Source: JAJEFO01 sp965209045 (GTDB taxonomy: Bacteria > Pseudomonadota > Alphaproteobacteria > Rhodobacterales > Rhodobacteraceae). From it: DNA of 64,000 nucleotides. Below, one piece after another: positions 35,156-44,800 of the stretch (position 1 is its first letter; the number at the start of each line of letters is the position of its first letter). Under the pieces are notes generated by a model, which made no database searches, was not told the DNA's origin, and worked only from the letters and a program-made list of their open reading frames with translations. The stretch spans positions 310,001 through 374,000 of the forward strand of contig CBDBPW010000001.1 in NCBI GenBank assembly GCA_965209045.1, given 5' to 3'. A program made the translations under genes and the position numbers.

Positions 35156-36112
35156 TCAGAGGAAGGTCGCCATGCCGAGGGCAACGACCGGGATCAGCCC
35201 TGCATCGCGATTTGCCCGAAAAAGCCGCAGGCACCGCTCAGGGCTGTCGGCTTCCAGCTGCGCGACTTGCCAGGCCAGATGCCATCCAAAAGCCAGCGTT
35301 CCGGCCACCACGACTCCAAGCTGCAAGATGCCGTCACCGGGTCCAAGGGCGCCGACAAGCCCGACGCCGAGCAATGCCGTCGAGGCGACAAGGAAGAAGT
35401 TCAGCCAGCGCTTCGTGCGCGGACCAAAGAGCCGCGCCGTCGACTTCACGCCGACAACGGCGTCATCTCTCCGGTCTTGCAGGGCATAGATGGTGTCATA
35501 GAACAGGGTCCAGGCAATTCCTGCAACATAGATCGCCAGAGCTGGCCAGGCGAGCGCGCCCGTTGCCGCCGCCCAGGCCAGGAGCGCGCCCCAATTGAAG
35601 GCAAGCCCCAGAAACACCTGCGGCCACCAGGTGAACCGCTTGGCAAACGGATAGATCACCACCAGGACCACGGAGGCGAGACCCAGGAGGACGGCCGCAT
35701 TCCCGAATGTCAGAAGAACGAGCAACGCCGCCAGCGCCTGCACCGCCATCCAGGCTGCCGCCCGGCTCACGGTGACCTGTCCCGAAGGAATTGGTCGCGA
35801 ACGGGTCCGATCCACTTCGGCATCGAACTTGCGGTCTGCAATGTCGTTCCACGTGCATCCGGCGCCCCGCATCAACCATGCCCCCAGGGCGCACCCGATG
35901 CCGATCCACGCATGCTGCAGGATCTGCGTTTCCTGATGCAGCGACGCCGCGCCGAGTCCCCACCAGCAAGGCAGCAGAAGAAGCCAGGTTCCGATTGGCC
36001 GGTCTGCCCTGCTGAGCCGCAGGTAAGGGCGCGTTGCCAACGGCGCCCAGCGATCCACCCAGTTGCCCGGGACCGCATCTGCCACTTGTCCGTCTGGTGC
36101 CCCTTCGGTCAT
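35156..36112 (-). CDS. ubiA: 4-hydroxybenzoate polyprenyltransferase
   Basis: Membrane prenyltransferase of ubiquinone synthesis, 318 residues with eight or nine membrane segments. The two Asp-rich motifs are NDIADRKFDAEVDRTRSRP (NDxxD) and YDTIYALQDRRDDAVVGVKS (DxxxD), with RADRPIGTWLLLLPCWWG near the N-terminus. ATG 36112 (MTEGAPDG) is chosen; the long open frame upstream lies antisense to rsmE and is not coding. Its start is 12 bases from the start of divergent rsmE. Confidence 0.95.
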   Translation of the reverse strand: MTEGAPDGQVADAVPGNWVDRWAPLATRPYLRLSRADRPIGTWLLLLPCWWGLGAASLHQETQILQHAWIGIGCALGAWLMRGAGCTWNDIADRKFDAEVDRTRSRPIPSGQVTVSRAAAWMAVQALAALLVLLTFGNAAVLLGLASVVLVVIYPFAKRFTWWPQVFLGLAFNWGALLAWAAATGALAWPALAIYVAGIAWTLFYDTIYALQDRRDDAVVGVKSTARLFGPRTKRWLNFFLVASTALLGVGLVGALGPGDGILQLGVVVAGTLAFGWHLAWQVAQLEADSPERCLRLFRANRDAGLIPVVALGMATFL

Positions 36113-36124
36113 ATGCTCCCAGCC

Positions 36125-36847
36125 ATGGAACGCGCGAAAGTCAGGACATATGTAGAGCACGCGCTGGGCGAAGGACAATCGATCGCGCTTACGCGTGACC
36201 AGGCACGTTACCTGTTCTCGGTCATGCGTCTGGCGGTCGGGGATCTCGTCGCCGTCTTCAACGGCCGAGACGGCGAGTGGGAAGCGGAAGTCGTGAACGC
36301 CGGAAAGCGGGGCGGGACCCTCAAGTGTCGCGTTCAAAGCGCCGCCCAACGGAATTCGCCCGACCTTTGGCTCCTCTTTGCGCCGATCAAGAAAGCCCGC
36401 ACGGACTTCATTGTGGAAAAGGCGGCGGAAATGGGCGCGGCCCGCATCATGCCTGTCCGGACCGAGTTCACCGCAGCCGAGAGGATCCGGAGAGGCCGGC
36501 TCCAGGCCCATGCCATAGAGGCGGCCAAGCAATGCGGAGGAACCAGCGTGGCCCGCGTCGAGGAGATGTCGGCCCTCACGCGGGTCCTGGAAGCGTGGCC
36601 CGATGACCGCAAGCTGATGTTTTGCGACGAGGCGCTTGCGGGCAAGGGCGCCGCACTCCCGGGGGCGTCTGGCCCTTGGGCCATCCTGATCGGTCCGGAA
36701 GGCGGATTCTCCGGTGCGGAACGTCGCATGATCGGCGCTATGCCGCAGGCGGTTCCGGTCTCGCTGGGACCGCGCGTGCTGCGCGCGGACACGGCCGCGG
36801 TCGCGGCAATGACGCTGTGGCAGTCAACGCTGGGCGACTGGAAGTGA
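36125..36847 (+). CDS. rsmE: 16S rRNA (uracil(1498)-N(3))-methyltransferase
   Basis: SPOUT-class methyltransferase acting on U1498 in the 30S decoding region. The 240-residue protein has an N-terminal PUA-like domain (RDQARYLFSVMRLAVGDLVA) and a C-terminal knotted domain with LIGPEGGFSGAER and SLGPRVLRADTAAVAA, the SAM-binding knot signature. ATG 36125 is preferred; an in-frame ATG at 36113 would abut the ubiA start. A very long open frame that continues upstream is an artefact of GC-rich antisense sequence. Confidence 0.96.
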   Translation: MERAKVRTYVEHALGEGQSIALTRDQARYLFSVMRLAVGDLVAVFNGRDGEWEAEVVNAGKRGGTLKCRVQSAAQRNSPDLWLLFAPIKKARTDFIVEKAAEMGAARIMPVRTEFTAAERIRRGRLQAHAIEAAKQCGGTSVARVEEMSALTRVLEAWPDDRKLMFCDEALAGKGAALPGASGPWAILIGPEGGFSGAERRMIGAMPQAVPVSLGPRVLRADTAAVAAMTLWQSTLGDWK

Positions 36848-37031
36848 CGCTGGTCCGGTGCCGCATTTTCATGTTGCCAAGGGCCGCGGCCGGCATTGAA
36901 CGACATGCGGTCCGGCCTCGAACGCCCCGGGACTGGACCTTGCGCGGAAATTCGGGGACGCTTGTGCCGGCGACCGTCGGAACCGCCGGCCCGGGGCGCT
37001 TGCGGAGCCGGTCCTTGAGAGGAGGCGTCCC

Positions 37032-37559
37032 GTGAGCATGATCCGGCCAGAGGCAAGGGCCTTCCTGTCCAGATGGCAGGAAGCCATCCTTTCGGGACTT
37101 GTCCTGCTCGGTTCCCTTCAGGCGGCTGCCCTGACGAGCGGCGTGGTTCGGGGCCTGTCCTATGCGGCGGCGCTTGTATGCGCGGCGCTGTTCATCGAGG
37201 GAGTGCGGAGAGGTCGCCTTCCCGACCGCAGCACTGGCGCAGGCCGGGTCGAGGTCGACGAGCGCCAGATCACGCATTTCACCTCGCTTGGCAGGGGAGA
37301 GATGTCAATCGACGATCTCGTCCGGGTCAAGGTGCGCCCGGGCGACAGGACCCCGACAGGTCCCGACTTCTTCTGGGAATTCACCGACATTCACGGGCAG
37401 CGCCTCACGATCTCGGGGAATGTGGGCAACGGTGCGGCGCTCTTCGACGCCCTCACTGCACTGCCTGGCGCAGACCTTGAAGCTGCAATCCGCGTGTCGG
37501 GTCCGAATGCGGCCGGGGAACAGATCGTCTGGGAAGCCGCCGCAGGGCGGCCGGATTGA
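37032..37559 (+). CDS. Small inner-membrane protein of unknown function
   Basis: A 175-residue protein with two N-terminal membrane segments (LSGLVLLGSLQAAALTSGVV; LSYAAALVCAALFIEGV). The soluble C-terminal half contains a PH-like beta-rich stretch (VEVDERQITHFTSLGRGEMS, FFWEFTDIHGQRLTISGN). AGGAGG precedes GTG 37032. It lies between rsmE and gshA, where related genomes often carry a similar gene (recollection). No function can be assigned. Confidence 0.75.
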   Translation: MSMIRPEARAFLSRWQEAILSGLVLLGSLQAAALTSGVVRGLSYAAALVCAALFIEGVRRGRLPDRSTGAGRVEVDERQITHFTSLGRGEMSIDDLVRVKVRPGDRTPTGPDFFWEFTDIHGQRLTISGNVGNGAALFDALTALPGADLEAAIRVSGPNAAGEQIVWEAAAGRPD

Positions 37560-37615
37560 CACAAGCGCCATTTCGGGCAAGTCAGCAGCCCTGACTTGTC
37601 GACGTGAGCAACGCA

Positions 37616-38986
37616 ATGTCCATTCCACAGACCGGGGGCGGTCCAATCGAGAGGCGCGAGCAGCTGGTCGAGTACCTTGCCTCGGGCTGCAAGCCGCCGG
37701 AAGAGTGGCGTATAGGGACCGAGCACGAAAAGTTCGGTTACTGCAAGGACACGCTCAAGCCGCTGCCCTATGACGGCCCTCGTTCGATCAAGGCCATGCT
37801 TGAGGGTCTCCGCGACAAGTTTGGCTGGACTCCCCTCGACGAGGGCGGCAACATCATCGGCCTTGCCAAGGACGGCGCGAACATCTCGCTCGAACCTGGC
37901 GGCCAGCTGGAGCTTTCAGGTGCCCCGCTGGAGAACATTCACCGGACATGCGACGAAGTGAACGAGCACCTGCGCGAGGTGCGTGCGGTGGCTGACGAAA
38001 TTGGCGCGGGCTTCATCGGCCTCGGCGCGGCGCCTCACTGGACGCATGACGACATGCCGCTCATGCCCAAGGGCCGATACCGGCTGATGGACGGCTACAT
38101 GCAACGTGTCGGGTCGCTCGGCACCCAAATGATGCGGCGAACCTGCACCGTGCAGGTCAACCTCGACTTTGAATCCGAAGCGGACATGGTGCAAAAGCTG
38201 CGCGTGGCGCTGGCCCTGCAACCGGTCGCCACAGCGCTGTTCGCGAATTCGCCGTTCCTGCACGGCGATCTCAACGGTCACAAGAGCTGGAGAAGCCGAA
38301 TCTGGCGCGACCTGGATCCTGACCGCACCGGCATGCTGCCCTTCGTCTTCGAGGAGGGGTTCGGATTCGAGGCCTGGGTGGACTATGCACTGGATGTGCC
38401 CATGTACTTCGTCTTCCGGGATGGCGTCTACCTGGATGCTCTTGGCCAGTCCTTCCGGGACTTCCTCGCGGGCAGGCTGCCAGCGCTGCCTGGCGAGGTC
38501 CCGTTGCTGTCCGACTGGGCCGATCACCTGACGACGATTTTCCCTGAGGCGCGCATCAAGAAGTTCATCGAGATGCGCGGCGCCGATGGCGGACCGTGGC
38601 GCCGCCTTTGCGCGTTGCCTGCGTTCTGGGTGGGGCTGATCTACGACAAGGCTGCCCTTGATGCCGCTTGGGACATCGCCAGGACGTGGAGCGCGGAGTT
38701 GCGGGACGAGTTTCGGGTCGCCGCTTCCGTTGACGGGCTTGCCGCCGAAGCCGGCGGCATCCGCATGCATGCCCTTGCACGGGAGGTCCTCGAGATTGCG
38801 GCATCCGGCCTCGAGGCGCGGGCGCGGGAGGGTGCAGGCGGCCTCCTGCCGGACGAGACCCACTTTCTCAACGCGCTTAAGGAGACCGTTGAGACGGGCG
38901 AGACGCTCGCGGACGAGATGATCCGGCAGTTCGAGACCGAGTGGGACCGGGACGTGACGCGGGCGTTCGCGGCGTACAGCTACTGA
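37616..38986 (+). CDS. gshA: Glutamate-cysteine ligase, plant/alphaproteobacterial type
   Basis: First step of glutathione synthesis, 456 residues. Blocks typical of the plant-like class are EEWRIGTEHEKFGY (Glu ligands for metal/ATP), ISLEPGGQLELSGAPL, MPLMPKGRYRLMDGYM, RTCTVQVNLDFESEADM and PEARIKKFIEMRGADGG. I start at ATG 37616 (MSIPQTGG); GTG 37604 would add four residues. The glutathione made here is the natural substrate for the phytochelatin-synthase-family protein encoded 1.4 kb downstream. Confidence 0.95.
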   Translation: MSIPQTGGGPIERREQLVEYLASGCKPPEEWRIGTEHEKFGYCKDTLKPLPYDGPRSIKAMLEGLRDKFGWTPLDEGGNIIGLAKDGANISLEPGGQLELSGAPLENIHRTCDEVNEHLREVRAVADEIGAGFIGLGAAPHWTHDDMPLMPKGRYRLMDGYMQRVGSLGTQMMRRTCTVQVNLDFESEADMVQKLRVALALQPVATALFANSPFLHGDLNGHKSWRSRIWRDLDPDRTGMLPFVFEEGFGFEAWVDYALDVPMYFVFRDGVYLDALGQSFRDFLAGRLPALPGEVPLLSDWADHLTTIFPEARIKKFIEMRGADGGPWRRLCALPAFWVGLIYDKAALDAAWDIARTWSAELRDEFRVAASVDGLAAEAGGIRMHALAREVLEIAASGLEARAREGAGGLLPDETHFLNALKETVETGETLADEMIRQFETEWDRDVTRAFAAYSY

Positions 38987-39131
38987 CTGCCTGCGGCACC
39001 GGACCGGGCGGTGCCGAGCGCCCGTGCCATGACGGACGCGATTCGGGAACGGTCCGGGGGCATTGCGTCAACCGAACGAGCGCCACGAGGAAGGGCTTTC
39101 CCGAAAGCGGCAGCCAACCTATACAGCGAAC

Positions 39132-40088
39132 ATGAAGTTTCGCGCCCGCCACCTCCTCGGCATCGAGCATCTCGAGCCGGACGAGATAACCACGCTCCTT
39201 GACCTGGCCGACACTTATGTTGACCTGAATCGCCGAGACGTGAAGCACGACACCGCGCTCACCGGACTTACGCAAATCAACATGTTCTTCGAGCACTCGA
39301 CCCGCACTCAGGCGAGTTTCGAAATCGCGGGAAAGCGGCTCGGTGCGGACGTGATGAACATGCACATGCAGTCATCGTCGGTCAAGAAGGGCGAGACGCT
39401 CATCGATACCGCTCTCACGCTCAACGCCATGCATCCTGACCTGCTCGTGGTCCGCCACCCGAATTCCGGCGCGGTGAGCCTGCTGGCGCAAAAGGTCAAC
39501 TGCGCAGTGATCAACGCCGGCGACGGCCGCCACGAGCACCCGACCCAGGCGCTTCTTGACGCGTTGACCATCCGGCGCATCAAGGGGCGGCTCCGGCGGC
39601 TGACGGTTGCGATCTGCGGCGACATCGCGCATTCCCGCGTCGCCCGATCGAACATCCTGCTCCTCGGCAAGATGGAAAACCGGATCAGGCTGGTCGGACC
39701 GCCGACCTTGATGCCCGCCAGCGCGGCCGGGTGGGGCGTAGAGGTGTGCACGAACCTGGAAGACGGACTCGTTGATGCCGATGTCGTCATGATGCTCCGA
39801 CTGCAGAAGGAGCGCATGGATGGCGCCTTCATCCCCTCCGAGCGCGAATACTATCACCGTTTCGGCCTTGACGGCGACAAGCTCCGCTACGCAAGGGACG
39901 ACGCCATCGTCATGCATCCGGGTCCCATGAACCGTGGCGTCGAGATCGACGGCACGATCGCCGACGACATCAACCGTTCCGTCATCCAGGATCAGGTCGA
40001 GATGGGCGTTGCCGTCCGCATGGCCGCAATGAAGCTCCTGGCCGACAACCTCCACGCCGACAGGGCGGAGACGGGCGAGCCGGCCTGA
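39132..40088 (+). CDS. pyrB: Aspartate carbamoyltransferase catalytic subunit
   Basis: Second step of pyrimidine synthesis, 318 residues. The carbamoyl phosphate site is FFEHSTRTQASFE; other conserved blocks are SSSVKKGETLIDT (the Lys loop), VVRHPNSGA, HEHPTQALLDALTI and VMHPGPMNRGVEID. ATG 39132 (MKFRARHLLGIEHL) is the family start. pyrC normally follows closely in Rhodobacterales; here an 8.5 kb block intervenes. Confidence 0.97.
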   Translation: MKFRARHLLGIEHLEPDEITTLLDLADTYVDLNRRDVKHDTALTGLTQINMFFEHSTRTQASFEIAGKRLGADVMNMHMQSSSVKKGETLIDTALTLNAMHPDLLVVRHPNSGAVSLLAQKVNCAVINAGDGRHEHPTQALLDALTIRRIKGRLRRLTVAICGDIAHSRVARSNILLLGKMENRIRLVGPPTLMPASAAGWGVEVCTNLEDGLVDADVVMMLRLQKERMDGAFIPSEREYYHRFGLDGDKLRYARDDAIVMHPGPMNRGVEIDGTIADDINRSVIQDQVEMGVAVRMAAMKLLADNLHADRAETGEPA

Positions 40089-40336
40089 CCTGGAAGGCCG
40101 CGGTCCAGCCCGGAAATCGCGCGTTCCACGGATGCCTCCCGATGAGTTGGCAGGCGCACGCCTCGGTCGAGACGACGTCGCGCCCTGCACTCCCGCCGGC
40201 AATGCTGCCACCGCGCGCGAATGCGCAGATCCCGGACGCCCCGTCGTGCATCGACGTCCGAGTTCGTGCCATTCGACAGGCAGTGAGTTCAGGCGAAGAT
40301 GCGGAAACGCCCGTCAATCCATGCCTGCAAGGCCCG

Positions 40337-41119
40337 TCAGATCCCTTCCGCGATCAGGACGTATCCACGGTTTTCGACCGTATCGAATGTGCGCATCGCC
40401 GTGATGAGGTCGTCCGCGGCGATCCACACCCACGGGGCGCGGTTCGGATTGACGTCCATCACCAGGAAGGAATCGCTGGCTTCATCGTAGGCCCCGACCG
40501 GGGAGATGTGGCCGCCACCCGGCTGGCCGAGGGCCTTGCGTGAATAGTTTACCAGCACGTAGTCGTCTTCGCTGGCGAGATTCTCGACCAGTTCGCGACG
40601 TATGTCGGAGGCATCCGCGTTGTCGTCGACGACCCGGAGCGCGACATCGAGACCGTGGCTGCGCAGCAGTTCCGCGAGCTGGTGCAACTGGAAGCCGAAG
40701 TCGCTCTTCGACTCGCCCTTGATCGGAATGGGCTTGCCCAGCACCTCAAGTCGCGACTTTGCCTGGTCGGTGAAGACGTTGTTCGGCGTGTACTTCCCGT
40801 AGAACGGGTCAGCGCCCGGCCACAGCCATGCCATCTCCTCATTCGCGATGGACGCCCTGTCCTTCGGCAGGTCGTCCCGCTTGCCGAGCCGCAGCGCGTT
40901 CAGGACGATCGCCGACGAGGCCGGGCCGCAGAAGATCGCGTTGTCCTGGCTGACGAAATGGTTGCTGAGGGGGAAGAAGTCCGTCTTGTGAGATGAACGG
41001 GCCAGCCGGTTCAGGCTGTCTGCCGACTGCCATTCCACCAGGTCGGCCGCGCGGGCCTCGATCGAGAAGAGCAGGCAGCACTGTATCGCTAGCAGTGTGG
41101 CAAGCGTTCCTTGTCGCAT
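40337..41119 (-). CDS. Exported phytochelatin synthase-family cysteine peptidase/transpeptidase
   Basis: A 260-residue protein with a signal peptide (LATLLAIQCCLLFSIEARA). The papain-like phytochelatin synthase domain shows the full triad: Cys64 in AIFCGPASSAIVLNAL, His204 in GGGHISPVGAYD and Asp222 in LVMDVNP, with the His-Asp spacing of 18 seen in the family. Bacterial members deglycylate glutathione or glutathione conjugates to gamma-Glu-Cys; some make phytochelatins. AGGGAGA precedes ATG 41119. Export implies action on periplasmic glutathione or peptides. It lies 250 bases past pyrB, on the opposite strand. Confidence 0.9.
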   Translation of the reverse strand: MRQGTLATLLAIQCCLLFSIEARAADLVEWQSADSLNRLARSSHKTDFFPLSNHFVSQDNAIFCGPASSAIVLNALRLGKRDDLPKDRASIANEEMAWLWPGADPFYGKYTPNNVFTDQAKSRLEVLGKPIPIKGESKSDFGFQLHQLAELLRSHGLDVALRVVDDNADASDIRRELVENLASEDDYVLVNYSRKALGQPGGGHISPVGAYDEASDSFLVMDVNPNRAPWVWIAADDLITAMRTFDTVENRGYVLIAEGI

Positions 41120-41829
41120 CTTGGGTCTCCCTGTTCGATGCCAGCGTCCGATCCGGCGCACTTGAGTCGCCGCGGCCCGCACTTGATCCTGCCCCTGCTT
41201 ACTCCGGTGACGCTTCGCGGGCCAGCCGAATCTCGGGCAGGTTCCGGGAGCCGAGACATGAACGCCGGACCCTCCGTGTGGAACCTTACGGGCCCGTCAA
41301 GGCGCGATGACCGCTGGCGAAGCGCAATAATCGACTGAAGCACGGCGTTTCGCCTGCGTCTTGAATTCGTCCGCCCTCGCACGGGACCCGATGCCCGTCT
41401 CCGGTGGGCGCTTCTCAGGCTCCACGACGGCCAACTCGCAGGCGTTTGCTGCCACCGGCCAGTTCGGTGGCAGCAACCAGTCCGGTGTCGTCGGCCATGC
41501 AAGCGGACCCGGCTTCCAGTCGGTGTTCTACGGCGACAAGCAGTGACGCCTGGTGCGACACCTCCCCGGCACGGATCCCGGGCGTTGACGCACCGGGTCC
41601 CTCCCATGGGTCCAGGCGGCACGTCCCTGATCCGGCCACTGACGGCGGGTGCCGCCCGGGACCCGCGGGCGGAGGCGGCGAAGGCAGGGTTCTGCCACCC
41701 GTCCACCTTGGACCATCGCTGCAGACGCGTGAGCCGCCGGCCGGCGTGGCGCACGAACCTGATGCCAAGTCTTTCCGAACCCCGCGGTCCATGCCGCAAC
41801 CGCCCTGCAGGCCTCCGCGGCTCGCAGGG
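41120..41829. other. Intergenic region with a gene scrap
   Basis: About 700 bases between the phytochelatin-synthase-type gene and the 3' end of the oxoprolinase gene. Apart from the 61-codon frame at 41361 I find no supported gene. The part next to 41119 should hold the promoter of the minus-strand gene. Confidence 0.4.
41361..41546 (+). pseudogene. Possible C-terminal fragment of a beta-barrel lipoprotein (TbpB/Slam-substrate type)
   Basis: The frame reads GGRFSGSTTANSQAFAATGQ, then FGGSNQSGVVGHASG, ending GFQSVFYGDKQ. Alternating Gly/Ser/Phe and the terminal VFYGDK resemble the last strands of transferrin-binding-protein-like barrels exported by Slam systems. No signal peptide, lipobox or upstream barrel is present. 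Short and by-eye only; it could equally be a chance frame. Confidence 0.3.
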
Positions 41830-44800
41830 TCATCCGCGAGATCCGGCGTTCGAGGACTTGACTTCCGCACCGAAGCCGCCGCCGCCTGGCGTCCTCATGA
41901 CAAACACGTCGTTGGCCTGCATTCGGGTTTCGTCGTTCCCTGCCAGATTCTCGACTGAACCGTCGCTGCGAAGTACGTAGTCTTCGCCGGGCAGTCCGGG
42001 CTGACCGCCGCTTGCGCCGAAAGGAACGGTTTGCCGGTGCGATGACAGGACGGTGACGGTCATCGGTTCCAGGAACCGCAACCTGCGCACGACTCCATCG
42101 CCGCCCCTGAACTCGCCGGCGCCGCCGGAACCGGTCCGGATCGAGAACTCTTCCACGCGGACCGGGAAGCGGTCTTCCAGCACTTCGGGATCTGTCATCC
42201 GGGTGTTCGTCATGTGACTGTGCACGGCGCTCGCGCCGTCGAAGCCGTCGCCGGCGCCGGTGCCGCCACAGATCGTTTCGTAGTTCTGGTACCTGTCATT
42301 GCCGTAGACGAAATTGTTCATGGTGCCCTGCGACCCGGCGACGACTCCAAGAGCGCCGAAGAGCGTGTCCGCGATTGCCTGGCTGACCTCGGTGTTTCCG
42401 GAGATGACGGCGGCCGGATGTTCGGGATTGATCATGGTGCCCTTGGGCACGACGATCCTGATCGGCTTCAAGCACCCCTCGTTCATCGGGATGTCGGCGC
42501 CAACGAGCGTCCTGAACACGTAGAGGACCACCGCGCGGCAGATCGACAACGGCGCGTTGTAGTTGATCGCGTCCTGGGGAGAGGTGCCCGTGAAGTCGAT
42601 CACGGCGCTGCGCGCGTCGCGATCCACCGAAACCTGCACCTTGATCCGTGCGCCGTTGTCGAGCGGGTATGTGAACCGGCAGTCCTTCAGGACATCCAGG
42701 ACCCGCCGGACGCATTCTTCGGCGTTGGCCTGGACGTGGCCCATGTAGGCCTGAACGACGTCCAGTCCGAACTGGCCCACGATCCTGGACAGCTCCTGCG
42801 CGCCGGTCGCGTTCGCGGCAACCTGGGCCGCCAGGTCGGCCATGTTCTGGTCGACGTTGCGGCACGGGAACTTCCCGGATGCCAGCAGCGCCCTGGCGTC
42901 GCCGCCTTTCAGCCTGCCCCGGGCAACCAGGAGAAAGTTGTCGATCAGCACGCCTTCCTCGTCGATATGCCGGCTGTCCGGGGGCGCGGAGCCCGGCGTC
43001 TTGCCACCAATGTCGGCATGGTGGCCGCGCGAGGCGGCAATGAAGATGATCTCTTCGCCAGCCTCGTCGAACACCGGCGTTATCACGGTCACGTCCGGAA
43101 GATGGGTTCCGCCATCATAGGGGTTGTTCATCATGAAGACGTCGCCCGGACGAATCCTGCCCTCGTTCTTCCGCAGGATCGTGCGCACGCTTTCGCTCAT
43201 CGAGCCGAGGTGAACGGGCACATGCGGCGCATTGGCCACCAGGTCTCCGTTGGCCGCAAAGATCGCGCACGAAAAGTCGAGGCGCTCCTTTATGTTCACC
43301 GAACTGGCGGTGTTTGCCAGCGTCGCCCCCATCTGGTCGGCGACGGACATGAACAGGTTGTTGAAGACCTCGAGCATAATCGGGTCGGCGCCGGTCCCGA
43401 TGGCCTCCCTGCGCGGAGGCGGCTCAATGCGGCGCAGCACCAGGCCGCCTCCGGCCAGGCCCTCGGCCTGCCAGCCCGGTTCGACGACATTCGTTCCGGT
43501 CGGTTCGACAATGATCGCCGGGCCCGCCACCTTGTCATGCGCCCTGATCCGGTTGCGGGTCACCAGCGGCACGTCCCGCCATTCCGCCTCCGAGAACATC
43601 CGTGCCGTCCGGTCCCCTGTTGCCGGTCCGTCCTGCGGCGTCAGCGTCACGCACTCTCCGGTGGAACCAATGGCCTCTGCCGTCAGCAAGTCGACGATCA
43701 GGTCGTCGTGCTCGGGCACAAAGCCGAAGCGCTGACGATGTGCCATGTCGAATTCCGCCCGCATGGCCGCCTCCTCGCCAAACCGCACGGGAATCGCGTG
43801 ATGCGATCCCGGCGTGCGGACATGCGCCGTGCAGACAACCTCGATCCGGTCGTCGCCGACGCCTTGGCCAAGCACTTCGTTCCGCGCCTCGTTGCCGATC
43901 TCCTGCAGGACCTGCCAGGCCGCTTCGGTACTGGAAATCGAAGCGGAGAACTGGTGTTCGCGGATGACACGGATGTCGGCGAGTCCCATCCCGAACGCGG
44001 ACAGGACACCGGCGAACGGATGTATGAAGATGCTTTCCATGCCAAGGACGTCGGCAACCTGGCAGGCGTGCTGTCCGCCAGCGCCGCCAAAGCAGTTCAA
44101 CGTGTATCGCGTCACGTCATAGCCACGCTGGACGCTGATCTTCTTGATGGCATTGGCCATGTTTTCGACGGCGATACGCAGGAAACCCTCCGCCAGCGCC
44201 TCGACGCCCATCCTGGGATCGCCGGTTTCGCGGGCGATCTCGTCGGCCAGGACCTCGAATCCGGCTCGCGCGGCCCTGACGTCAAGAGGATCGTTGCCGT
44301 CGGGGCCGAACACTGCGGGAAAGCGGTCCGGCTGGATCTTTCCCAGCACGACGTTGCAATCCGTCACGGCCAGCGGACCGCCGCGACGGTAGCTGGCGGG
44401 ACCGGGATTGGCGCCTGCGCTTTCGGGGCCGACCTGCAAACGCCCCTGACGGAAGGACAGAATCGAGCCGCCCCCGGCGGCAACGGTATGGATGCTCATC
44501 ATCGGGGCGCGCATTCTCACGCCAGCCACCTCCGTTTCGAAGGAGCGTTCGTACTCGCCCGCATGGTGGCAGACGTCGGTTGACGTGCCGCCCATGTCAA
44601 AGCCGATCAGCTTCTCGAAACCTGCGTCCCGCGCCGTGCGGACCATGCCGACGACTCCGCCGGCCGGACCGGAGAGGATCGCGTCTTTGCCCTGAAACCG
44701 CGTGGCATCCGCCAGTCCGCCGTTCGACTGCATGAACATGAGGGACCTGCAGCTCCCGCGACGTGCCCCGAGGGCATCGCCGACCCGGTTCACGTAACGT

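Noticed and set aside
34034..36124. Plus-strand open frame of about 700 codons running into rsmE
   Set aside because: It is antisense to the OmpA-domain gene and ubiA, is Arg/Ser-rich and has no homology; rsmE starts at 36125.
42214..44583. Plus-strand 789-codon frame inside the oxoprolinase gene
   Set aside because: Shadow of the HyuA/HyuB sequence, His/Arg/Gly-rich with no recognisable domain.
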